Positions 37,101 through 47,000 of a stretch of DNA of 64,000 nucleotides are shown here, piece by piece. A program made the translations under genes and the position numbers. The stretch's first letter is position 1, and each line of letters opens with the position of its first letter. The notes under the pieces are model-generated. The model saw only the letters and a list, made by a program, of their open reading frames with translations, made no database searches and was not told the origin of the DNA. The stretch is from Pachypanchax playfairii (Eukaryota > Chordata > Actinopteri > Cyprinodontiformes > Aplocheilidae): assembly GCA_006937955.1 (NCBI GenBank), contig SSNP01000295.1, positions 1,284-65,283 on the forward strand. The letters are read 5' to 3'.

Positions 37101-40100
37101 GAGTAACGGGACCACACGTCTGGGGTCGAGTAACGGGACCACACGTCTCGGGTCGAGTAATGGGACCACACGTCTCGGGTCGCACGTCTGGGGTCGAGTA
37201 ACGGGACCACACGTCTCGGGTCGCACGTCTGGGGTCGAGTAACGGGACCACACGTCTGGGGTCGAGTAACGGGACCACACGTCTCGGGTCGCACGTCTGG
37301 GGTCGAGTAACGGAACCACACGTCTGGGGTCGAGTAACAGAACCACGCGTCTGGGGTCGAGTAACGGGACCACACGTCTGTGGTCGAGTAACGGGACCAC
37401 ACGTCTCGGGTCGAGTAATGGGACCACACGTCTGGGGTCGAGTAACGGAACCACACGTCTGGGGTCGAGTAACAGAACCACGCGTCTGGGGTCGAGTAAC
37501 GGAACCACGCGTCTGGGGTCGAGTAATGGGACCACACGTCTCGGGTCGCACGTCTGGGGTCGAGTATCGGGACCACACGTCTCGGGTCACACGTCTCGGG
37601 TCGAGTAACGGGACCACACGTCTCGGGTCACACGTCTCGGGTCGAGTAACGGGACCACACGTCTCGGGTCGAGTAACGGGACCACACGTCTCGGGTCGCA
37701 CGTCTGGGGTCGAGTAACGGAACCACACGTCTGGGGTCGAGTAACGGAACCACGCGTCTGGGGTCGAGTAATGGGACCACACGTCTCGGGTCGCACGACG
37801 GGGGTCGAGTAAGGGGACCACACGTCTCGGGTCGCACGTCTGGGGTCGAGTAACGGGACCACACGTCTCGGGCCGCACGTCTGGGGTCGAGTAACGGGAC
37901 CACACGTCTCGGGTCGAGTAACGGGACCACACGTCTCGGGTCGCACGTCTGGGGTCGAGTAAGGGGACCACACATCTGGGGTCGAGTAAGGGGACCACAC
38001 GTCTGGGGTCGAGTAACGGGACCACACGTCTGGGGTCGCACGTCTGGGGTCGAGTATCGGGACCACACGTCTCGGGTCACACGTCTCGGGTCGAGTAACG
38101 GGACCACACGTCTCGGGTCACACGTCTGGGGTCGAGTAAGGGGACCACACGTCTGGGGTCGAGTAACGGGACCACACGTCTGGGGTCGAGTAACGGGACC
38201 ACACGTCTGGGGTCGAGTAACGGGACCACACGTCTCGGGTCGAGTAATGGGACCACACGTCTGGGGTCGAGTAACGGGACCACACGTCTGGGGTCGAGTA
38301 ACGGGACCACACGTCTCGGGTCGCACGTCTGGGGTCGAGTAACGGGACCACACGTCTGGGGTCGAGTAACGGGACCACACGTCTCGGGTCGAGTAACGGG
38401 ACCACACGTCTCGGGTCGCACGTCTGGGGTCGAGTAACGGGACCACACGTCTGGGGTCGAGTAACGGGACCACACGTCTGGGGTCGAGTAACGGGACCAC
38501 ACGTCTCGGGTCGAGTAATGGGACCACACGTCTGGGGTCACACGTCTCGGGTCGAGTAACGGGACCACACGTCTCGGGTCGAGTAACGGGACCACACATC
38601 TCGGGTCGCACGTCTCGGGTCGAGTAACGGGACCACACGTCTGGAGTCGAGTAACGGGACCACACGTCTGGGGTCGAGTAACGGGACCACACGTCTCGGG
38701 TCGCACGTCTGGGGTCGAGTAACGGGACCACACGTCTCGGGTCGAGTAACGGGACCACACGTCTGGGGTCGCACGTCTCGGGTCGAGTAAGGGGACCACA
38801 CATCTGGGTCGCACGTCTGGGGTCAAGTAACGGGACCACACGTCTCGGGTCGAGTAATGGGACCACACGTCTCGGGTCACACGTCTCGGGTCGAGTAATG
38901 GGACCACACGTCTGGGGTCACACGTCTCGGGTCGAGTAACGGGACCACACGTCTCGGGTCGAGTAACGGGACCACACGTCTGGGGTCGAGTAACGGGACC
39001 ACACGTCTGGGGTCGAGTAACGGGACCACACGTCTCGGGTCGCACGTCTGGGGTCGAGTAACGGGACCACACGTCTCGGGTCGAGTAACGGGACCACACG
39101 TCTCGGGTCGCACGTCTGGGGTCGAGTAACGGGACCACACGTCTCGGGTCACACGTCTCGGGTCGAGTAACGGGACCACACGTCTGGGGTCGAGTAACGG
39201 GACCACACGTCTCGGGTCGCACGTCTCGGGTCGAGTAACGGGACCACACGTCTCGGGTCACACGTCTGGGGTCGAGTAACGGGACCACACGTCTGGGGTC
39301 GAGTAACGGGACCACACGTCTCGGGTCGCACGTCTGGGGTCGAGTAACGGGACTACACGTCTGGGGTCGAGTAACGGGACCACACGTCTGGGGTCGAGTA
39401 ACGGGACCACACGTCTCGGGTCGAGTAACGGGACCACACGTCTCGGGTCGCACGTCTGGGGTCGAGTAACGGGACCACACGTCTCGGGTCGCACGTCTGG
39501 GGTCGCACGTCTGGGGTCGAGTAACGGGACCACACGTCTGGGGTCGAGTAACGGGACCACATGTCTCGGGTCGAGTACCGGAGCGGCAAACATTGGGTCC
39601 ACTATCACAGACAGAACCACTACAGGTCAATGTGATTATGACCCAGTATTACTGTTGCCAGGGTGACAACTTGTTAGAGTTGGTCGAGGCCACAGTGGCA
39701 CTTGCAGAGGTTCTGGAATTGAAGGCGGATCCCAGTGGTCCCGTCGAAGGCCTCGTCATTGAGAGTACAACTGATAAAGGCAAAGGGTGAGTTGTTCTTG
39801 TCGGTTGCAGTAGAACCAACAGGATTTGTTCTGTAAATTTTTTCCAACCTTACCGTCAGTGTCTCCTCAGTCCTGTTACGACAGCCATCGTCCAGCGGGG
39901 GACGCTGAAGCGAGGCTGCGTGCTGGTTGCAGGGAAGTGTTGGGCCAAAGTCCGCTTTCTGTTAAATGAGAACGGGCAGACGCTGATGGAGGCAGGTCCA
40001 AGTGTTGCTGTTCAGATAGTCGGTTGGAAGGAGTTGCCGTCTGCTGGAGAGACTATTCTAGAAGTAGAATCTGAGGTGAGACTCCCAGACCAGTTGTTAC

Positions 40101-43100
40101 CAAATCCCAGACTGTAAATGTTTTCTGGTTTCATGCTTCTGACTTCTGACATAAACATATATATTATATATATTTATATTGTATATATTTTCAGCCCTTA
40201 TTCTTGTGTTTGGTGGTTAAACTGAGCAGCTTCCTGTTTATGACTGCCACAGTAAAGGTCCTGTGTTGTTTGTGCTCCTGCAGCAGCGAGCAAGAGAGGT
40301 AGTGGAGTGGAGGAGTCATGAGGAGGAGCAACAGAAGCTCCTGGAAGAACAGAGTGCCATTGAGCTGAAGCAGAAGCTTCATCTGGAAGAATACCAGCAG
40401 GAGCGGGCGGGGCTAACACACCTGAGCTGGCGTCAAAGAAAGGCTGCTCTGTATCGGGCCAATAAGACCCAGTTCTCTATGAGGCCAAGTGAGAGGGTCC
40501 AGAGTGATCACCTCAGCCTGCCGATTATTATCAAAGGTAAGCAAAGGTCACGTCTTTTAGGGTTCGCCCATTGTGATGTCACCCACCTAGCATCTTATGA
40601 CCTGCAGGTGATGTGGACGGCTCAGTGGAGACACTTCTGAACATCCTGGATAAATATGATGCGCAGCACCAGTGTCAGTTGGAGGTGGTCCACTTCGGTG
40701 TTGGAGACATCTCAGAGAATGACATCACCATGGCGGAAGCATTTGGAGGTATGAGCAGGAAATGGTTTTCGGTCAATATTTAACCTGAAATGCTGATGAA
40801 CCGGACAGAAATGGCAGAGGACGTTCCAGCGTCACAGCAACACAAGCATTTAGTTGAGTTCTGTTGGTACTGAACTGTTTGATCATCCTGCTCTTTAGTA
40901 AAACTTCTCCTCATTCTTAGGTTCCATCTACGGCTTCAACGTGGCGGCCAGTCAATCTATCCAGCAGCTGGCAGCAAGGAGAGGCGTGCCCCTGCATCTG
41001 CATGCTGTCATCTACAAACTGATTGATCTGCTGAAAGTTGAGCTGAGCAGCAAACTGCCGCCACTTGTCTCTGAGACCATCCTCGGTGAGTTTTATTGTC
41101 AGCCACATGGAAACATATGACAAGTCACTGTGAGGACCTTAAGGGGTGTGAGTGCTTTCAATGGAGTGAAAATGTGTGTGAGAGGTTATAAAAACACTGC
41201 TGCTGGGCTACGCTTCAGATGTTATGGGAAAACGTACTTGATATTCTTTCTGCCACAGTCGCGGCATTTGGAGGAGGAGGGGGAGTGTGTGTGTGTCGGG
41301 GAGGGGGGGGTGTCTCATCAGCAAGATGCTCCGGGGAGGTTTGAATGTTGACCAAATAAGATAAGAGAGATTAGGGCAGAGTGAAGAATTCAACAGCCTT
41401 GAGTCCTTGGGGGCGGCTGTGGTTCAGTGGTTAGAGCGGTCGTCCTCCAACTTGAAGGTTGGTGGATCGATCCCAGCTTCCACCGCCACATGTCGAAGTG
41501 TCCTTGGGCAAGACACTGAACCCCATGTTGCCCCCTGATCTGCATATCGGGTTGTGTGAATGGGTGAATGCAAAACTTGTAGTGTGAAAGCACTTTGAGT
41601 CTGAATGACTAGAAATACAGATACAAATACAGAACATTTACCATTTACTTATGGTACACTTTAAGTGGAAAATTCCAAACAGCCAAATTGGACCAAATCA
41701 CATAAACGACCAATCAATCGACCGATATCACTTCTCAACTCCGAGCCAAACCTGCAACTTCTTCAAGGTCGCACCAATCCTGACAGTGGAATCCAGCAGC
41801 ACACCCAGTTTGTGATCCAGATTTTTTAACTTTTTAGCCCAAGTGTTACCAGATAAGGCCCATGCGTTCCACGCTTTTCGAATTTGTTGATATGTCAGAT
41901 AACCACCAGCGCCAATCAGCAGGTATCCCACGATTAATAGTCCAGACATATACTCATCACCCACATCTTCGATGGACAGGTACAGTTTCAGGTGAGTTTG
42001 AAGGATTCATGTGTCAGAGCAGGTGAGTGTTACCTGTTGATCAGTTTGGAACTAGGTGAAATTAGTACCACCTGCTGGTGGGAACAAGCCCCACCTCTCA
42101 ATCACCAATGCCCCTTTTCCACTAGGGTCAGTACAGTCTGGAACAGGTAGGTTCACTCGTTTTGGTGCGTTTCCATAACCTGTCTGGGTCGACCTGACAC
42201 CTTTTTTAGGACCACCTCTGATTTGGTCCGAAGCGACCCAACACGCCCACCTATGGACTGATTGGTCTAGTAAAGTGATGTCAGTCACATGACCTACTTA
42301 TGAAGCTACTGAGTGGCCTGGTGGTGTGCATGTGAAGTGATGTCACAAAATGACGCCTGATCGACCTCAAACAACCAGCAACAATGACACATTACTACTT
42401 GTTACATCATTCAAGATGTCAGCACTGAAGAACATCCCGAAAAACAAAAATACCTCAACGTCCTCCATTGTTGTTTTCCACTCTCGACGTACACGTCTGC
42501 GTTTGTTTACTACTCTTGTGGTGTTTACAAATGACATTACAGACCTTTTGCACACACCCTCACCTACGTCTGCATTCCCGAGATGACCTGACCCGAGTGG
42601 AAAGGGGACATTTGGCCTCCTGGATCTTCTTCTGCGTTGATTTGTGTGTGAGTCTCAGTTGTCATGGTAACAAGCCTCATTAGCCATAAAAAAACACGAG
42701 GTGAACATCTGTAAAACAGTGTTTTGGATTATGTCACACTTCCTGGTTTTACAGTATTTATATCCCAGACACAATTAGAACTTTTGATCCAGGTCTGCAG
42801 TCTCACCTGTTCTTCACCCCTGTGCTCCAGGTGAGGCCACAGTGCTAGCTACATTTGATGTGTCCGTGGGGAAGAAGAAAGTTCCTGTGGCCGGCTGCCG
42901 AGTCCAGAAAGGCCATTTGGACCGGCGGTTCAAGTTCCGGCTGATCAGAGGTCGAGACTCCGTGTGGGAGGGTGAGTGAGTTGAATCTTTTCAGTTATTT
43001 TAAAGCGTCTCAGTGTCTTTAAATTATGATCATGGCGTTTTTACCCATAAAAACTAAACCTGTGCCGTTCTCTAAGAAGTAGTTTCTGCAAAGCAGCAGT

Positions 43101-43840
43101 AGCTCGTTAGCAATTTGCCTCTACGCTGTGAACAGCAACATTGGTGTGGAGACCCCCCCCCCCGTCTCTGTTCATGCTAGCGCCACATCTTGCTGTAAGC
43201 TAGCAGAGTAGGAGTTTGTGGCCCGTCCAGTGCCTTTTCTGTCTCAGACCCTCAAGCATCTGCTATTGATTCAGTGATTTGAATACAGAAATACTCAGAA
43301 ATGTAATTTTGAGCTTAATTTCTTAAGATACGTCCTCTAGTATCAGAAACACGTCACAAGAACATGTTAACAACATAAAAACATGATTTTCATCAGAGTG
43401 GGTCTTTATACAGCTGCATTCATACATCTCCCCACTTGTTCCTGCTCAGGGTCATGGGAAACGGAGGAGCCACACCTGGACAGGTAGTCAGTCAGTTAGA
43501 GGGACACAGAGCAAATAAGACCAGAGGATAAGGTCCGTCCTAATGACCGGGTCACAGTCTGACCTTCTTGCAACCCATTCTGTGGGTTTGATTAATTACA
43601 TGTGAAATAAAACAAACATGAAGCTGAACCGGGTCACTGATGGTAAGAAGTTCTTCTGATGTTCCTGCAGGTTCTCTGACAGCACTGAAACACTACAAAG
43701 ATGACGTGCAGACGGTGAAGACGGGGATGGAGTGCGGCTTGTCACCTGATGGTAATGTGGACTTCAGAGCTGGTGATGTCATTGTGTGCTTCAAGGATGT
43801 GGAAGTACCGCAGGTCACGTCCTGGGACCCTGGATTCTGA
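29928..43840 (+). CDS. mtif2: MTIF2, mitochondrial translation initiation factor IF-2
   Basis: GTPase that places initiator fMet-tRNA on the mitochondrial small ribosomal subunit. Thirteen coding exons: 29928-30083 (alternative identical copy 26920-27075), 33773-33896, 33968-34139, 34934-35094, 36259-36435, 36547-36686, 39662-39786, 39871-40075, 40284-40536, 40608-40748, 40921-41085, 42831-42971, 43671-43840. The joined CDS is 2130 bp (709 aa; human is about 727). The first exon is rich in Arg, Ser and hydrophobics without acidic clusters and ends RTFASKQ, a typical mitochondrial presequence. GTPase motifs: G1 GHVDHGKTT (exon 34934), G3 DTPGH (36259), G4 NKCD and G5 SAL (36547). Domain II and the C-terminal IF-2 domains follow, ending SWDPGF. 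The acceptor at 33772 has a weak pyrimidine tract, but phase 0 on both sides agrees. Introns hold five minisatellites and a transposon-derived insert, yet every exon is intact. Confidence 0.95.
30972..31480 (-). CDS. Unrecognised transmembrane plus coiled-coil ORF of a repeat family, one frameshift
   Basis: From ATG at 31480 the minus strand encodes about 165 residues. There is a Trp/Leu start (MDLVSWSLNALDKVF), a hydrophobic segment FGLLIVGYLLIGVGGYLMYL, then a heptad-like charged region (DLDRKLDAV, LELNRKLGALLD, GATLEKLQFRLGVEK) to the stop at 30972. A single frameshift lies at about 31215-31245. A shorter copy is at 41728-41990, so this is a repeated sequence, probably mobile. I do not recognise the family and propose no function. 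It lies antisense in MTIF2 introns. Confidence 0.55.
31680..31850 (+). mobile_element. LINE reverse-transcriptase fragment
   Basis: Reads TGVVFPIPKKGDR, the start of the fingers region of a non-LTR reverse transcriptase (usually VVPLFKKGD), over a short stretch next to the 30-bp array. Confidence 0.6.
31855..33060 (+). repeat. 30-bp minisatellite, about 40 copies
   Basis: Unit contains CCACCAAACAGCCACCGGAC and CCTCCGAC. The period divides by three, so open frames of hundreds of codons exist on both strands (repeats like PPPNSHRTLR or its antisense). Variants alternate CCACCACC / CCACCGCC and AAACAG / AAAGAG. One N at 32675 interrupts the period. It lies in the MTIF2 intron between 30083 and 33773. 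Confidence 0.95.
33061..33772 (+). other. MTIF2 intron, no recognised feature
   Basis: A/T-rich. The short frame 33175-33363 has no family motif and is not needed for MTIF2, whose exons join in phase without it. Confidence 0.45.
34158..34520 (+). repeat. 21/29-bp minisatellite
   Basis: Units of CTGGAGGTTTACGACCCCAG, some extended by ACTCGAGG to 29 bp. Begins 20 bp after the donor at 34140. On the other strand it contains GTCTGGGGTCG, which is also the core of the array at 36725-39590. Confidence 0.9.
35245..35740 (+). repeat. 36-bp minisatellite, MTIF2 intron block 1
   Basis: Unit contains GGATCTCCTGTAGAGGGTTC and TAGCTGTAGACAGGAA. Read on the minus strand it encodes [12 protein letters not shown], a derivative of the Rex1 C-terminus. 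It continues into Rex1-like sequence at 35730-35762 and then abruptly into BEL/Pao sequence. Confidence 0.92.
35759..35935 (+). mobile_element. BEL/Pao-Rex1 junction copy in an MTIF2 intron
   Basis: Nearly identical to 53558-53740: BEL/Pao pol ([15 protein letters not shown]), then at about 35856 a Rex1-type tail in reverse (CTTTATTAATCCCCGAAGGG). The same junction at two loci means the composite was copied as a unit. Confidence 0.9.
35936..36230 (+). repeat. 36-bp minisatellite, MTIF2 intron block 2
   Basis: Same unit as block 1 and as 53733-54670. Ends in mid-unit about 28 bp before the acceptor of the MTIF2 exon at 36259. Confidence 0.9.
36725..39590 (+). repeat. Large 27-bp/14-bp minisatellite in an MTIF2 intron
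   Basis: About 2.9 kb. The main unit is GTCGAGTAACGGGACCACAC plus GTCTGGG (27 bp), mixed with a 14-bp subunit GTCGCACGTCTGGG or GTCACACGTCTCGG. The 27-bp units give open frames of up to 517 codons on the minus strand (RRVVPLLDP repeats), which are not genes. It begins about 40 bp after the donor at 36687. CpG and ACGT are very frequent. Confidence 0.95.
41090..41990 (-). mobile_element. Second copy of the transmembrane/coiled-coil repeat family, split by a SINE
   Basis: 41728-41990 encodes on the minus strand GLLIVGYLLIGAGGYLTYQQ, then DHKLGVLLD and GATLKKLQVWLGVEK, matching the C-terminal half of the ORF at 30972-31480. The downstream noncoding text (41320-41400 and 41640-41720) also matches 30790-30960. 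A SINE sits between. The N-terminal half is lost. Confidence 0.6.
41405..41630 (+). mobile_element. tRNA-derived SINE
   Basis: Starts GGGGCGGCTGTGGTTCAGTG with an A-box-like TGGTTCAGTGGTTAGAGC and a B-box-like GGTGGATCGATCCC, followed by the GTCCTTGGGCAAGACACTGA body and an AAAGCACTTTGAGT tail. This is a common fish SINE. Not a tRNA gene. Confidence 0.85.
42111..42612. mobile_element. Non-autonomous TIR element (MITE)
   Basis: Left end TGCCCCTTTTCCACT and reversed right end TGTCCCCTTTCCACT form terminal inverted repeats about 500 bp apart. No transposase. Lies before the MTIF2 exon at 42831. Confidence 0.65.
43010..43440 (-). repeat. Dispersed repeat related to 62450-62690
   Basis: Shares AATTTCTTAAGATACG-type and CATTGGAGTGGGT / CATCAGAGTGGGT text with the repeat after MRPS28. 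It may belong to the R1 family in reverse. Contains a poly-C run at 43156-43164. No coding capacity. Confidence 0.55.
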
Positions 43841-43944
43841 TGTCCCATCATGCACTGCTGTGACAACCTGAAAGACTGTTTGTGGTTTCTAATCTACTGA
43901 AACTGTAAAATCCAGAGAAATGACTCAATGTTTGTCTCCAACAT

Positions 43945-43953
43945 TTTAATAAA
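43945..43953. terminator. Overlapping poly(A) signals of MTIF2 (+) and SDE2 (-)
   Basis: AATAAA on the + strand at 43948-43953 lies 108 bp after the MTIF2 stop. On the - strand ATTAAA covers 43950-43945, 85 bp after the SDE2 stop (44035). The two hexamers share three bases, so the convergent genes should have overlapping 3' ends. Confidence 0.6.
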
Positions 43954-44034
43954 AGATTTAGTAAAATACAGAAACTAAATGTTACAATTAACAAGGTTTC
44001 ATTGATAAAACGACTCCGACTGATCACTGTAGCT

Positions 44035-47000
44035 TTAATCTGAACCAGAACCAGCAGAGCTCGACTTCTTCTTGGCTTTGGTGGGTTTGCAGAGCAACGT
44101 CGGATCAGTCTGATCTGCTGTCTGTCCTCTGAGGGAGAAAAGTCGGGCAGCGCACTGTGACATCGTTCCCCCACACGTCAACCCTCGAGACATCAATTCC
44201 TCCTTCAGGACGTCCAGACCCAGAGACTCCAGCTGCTGGATGGACGTCACCGTGGACAGATCCAGCTGCAGACACCAAAAAGGCAAACCAGTTAACACCT
44301 GAAGATCAGGTTCGTGAGTCTCCCAACAATCACAAGCAACTTTTAATAAACATGAAATAATAGCAGAAGGTATCAGGAGGGACTGAACTGCTACTCAAAG
44401 CTCACGATACAGCTCAATCTGAACAGCTGTTCATTTCCAGACTACCAGGACTTGACCCACTTCTGTCTTTAGGAGGTGAGTCACTGACCTGTGGAAACTT
44501 TCTGCTGGACTCAGATGTTTTGGATGGCTCTGGAGGTCTCTGCTCCTCTGAGGGTCTGTTGGTTGGACCGGCTGAAGCTGCGCTGCAGTCAGACGAGCTG
44601 AAAGACACGTGGGACGGATGGTTTTATTAAACATGAATCAGATTGACTGCATGGTGGACAGCTGGTAGTACTGCTGTCTTACAGCAGGAAGGTCCTGGGT
44701 TTTCTAAGCAGACTCAAAGTTAATAGTCTCTATGTTGGCTTGTGACAGACTGGTGACCTGTCCAGGTGTGGCCCCGCCTCTCACCCAACGACAGCTGGAG
44801 ACACCAACTCTGACCCTGAACAGGAAATGAATCCAAATCTTAATCTGAGTCTGCAGTTCAGTTCTGGGTCTCTGACAGTTCTGAAACCAATAACATCCTG
44901 AAACAATCACTGATTGGGCTGATGTGGATTTTTGTTGACAGAACTTCCTGGACGGGTCGGTTCAGTTGGAGCAGACTAAAATTGGTTCTGATACTGGACC
45001 TGAAATCAGTAACAGTTCCAACCTTCAGAACAGTGACTGAGTTCTGTTAGGGTTTCAGAGCTTGTGTTCAGAACACACTGAGCCTTAGACCCAGTTAGAT
45101 CGAGTCAACGTGTGATTTCACAGCTGAGATCAGGGTTCTGTAACCTTCACTCTGAAAGAAGCGTGTTCCATCATGTGTAAACTTTGACACATAAAATAAA
45201 ACAGTTTATACAACAAGTCACTCACTTATACTTAAAGTGCAACTCGCCCCAAATCACCTTATTTTTGCTGATAAACTGAACAATTGACCTTTCGCTGGCC
45301 CCGCCCCCAAAACGGCCATTGTTCAATCACACAACCGTTACTATGTGAGCAGGTCCGAAAAAATTAACTCCAAGCAAGATGGTGAAGAGGTGCGCCCACA
45401 TTTACTAACTAGATGTCAGGGGGCGCTGGATGCTGAGGATGCTCGCTGACTGCCAAGGAGACTAGCTTCTATATATCCGGTGACTAAGGAGAATTTATTA
45501 ACTGTATATTACTGTGCTGATTATGGCTGTTAAATTTGGAACAATATTAATTTGTAAGCATTTATTGATGATAATTTAATTCTTATTTCTATAGCTTCAT
45601 GTTTCCTATGTATATAAACTGGAGGTTATTTATAACAGTGATATTGTGACACATAATAATTAGAATGTTTCAGTTTCTCTGTTTTAATATGTAAATATTT
45701 TGTTTAAAAAGCCTAAATGTCTTGATATGTAGGAAGAAAATAACAAGAAATGTTAAATTATTCTTCAGTGTTTTGTGTTACAGATATTAAACTATTTAAA
45801 GATAAAACACCTTCAGACTCTGTTCTACATGATAAAGTCCAAATATATGTTATACATATACCAGGCCATGTTACTATATATAATTAAGCATGCTATAGTG
45901 ATTTTACTGAACCAGCCAAGCCATGTGTCATTGTTTACTGCCTTTTCCAACATGGTGACCAGCTTTACATACATTGTCCAATGGTAACAGGTTGGACTGG
46001 CGTCTCTATAAATAGAACTCAATGGGTTGAAGGGCCACATGTTGCAGAACCTGGTTTAGAACCTGGTTTAGACCAACAGACAGAGTTTCCTGTTCATAAG
46101 AAGCTGATTGGCTCATTTTCTTTGTGCTGAAATAATGTCTGATGGAGATATGTAACATGTGACTAGTCCCTTGCCCAGGTGTGTTTGCATACTTGCTGCC
46201 GGGCTCAGGCTCCACCTCCTCGGTCTGGGTCGTCTTGGTAACAGCAGCACTTCTGCTGTTGGATGAGAACGTAGTTGGATATGTTTCTTCCTCCTCATCC
46301 TCCGAGCTCAGGAGCTCATCCAGGTCACCCATCCCGGTCCTGTAACCATGGCAACAGATTTAAAACATCCTCTTCCAGCCTATGGGCACACTTCCTGTTT
46401 GTCTGGCGTGGTGATTGGTGAGGTGGAAAGACTGACCAGAAACCCGCCACAGTTCTTTTCTTCTTCAGTGGCTCTTCACTTGGATCCGTGCTCTGCCTCT
46501 TGGTGTGGCCGGCCTTCACCTGACAGCTGGAGGATGCCTGTAGACCTGTAACACACACACACAAACCTGAATCACACACCTGTAACTAGACTCACCTGAG
46601 CCACTTCTGGTGCCAGTCCTGACTAATGACCTTTGAGTACCGAGTCCTCGAGTCTTTCACTCAGGTCGTGGCACTGCTGCTGGTACTCTGGGTCGGTGAA
46701 TTGGTGTTTGGGCTCAGCCAGTTTCCTCTGCAGACGCTCAAGACGTCGTTGCTCCTTCTCAGCTTCACGTTCTGCCTGCTTCTTCAGCCACTCCGCCATC
46801 CTGCAGATACCACAGAAGAAGAACAAAGGTCCTCAGTTTCTTCCTTATCAGTTTTGTTTTAAAAGACATTACTGTGATGCTTTTTCAGATCATAGTCAGA
46901 ACCGTGAGTGGACCAAAAAAACCACAAGAACATCTGGAGCAGGAAACAGAACAAATACCAAATGGGACAGAAGAACACGGACCACTTCCTGCAAGCAGAC

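Noticed and set aside
36725..39590. CRISPR-like array
   Set aside because: Units are contiguous with no unique spacers, and the surrounding genes are vertebrate.
36543..39630. Open frames of up to 517 codons over the 27-bp repeat
   Set aside because: Same reason: period divisible by three and low-complexity text such as RRVVPLLDP. The array lies between two MTIF2 coding exons.
41405..41480. tRNA gene
   Set aside because: Belongs to a common tRNA-derived SINE with a long unrelated body and tail; the B box is degraded.
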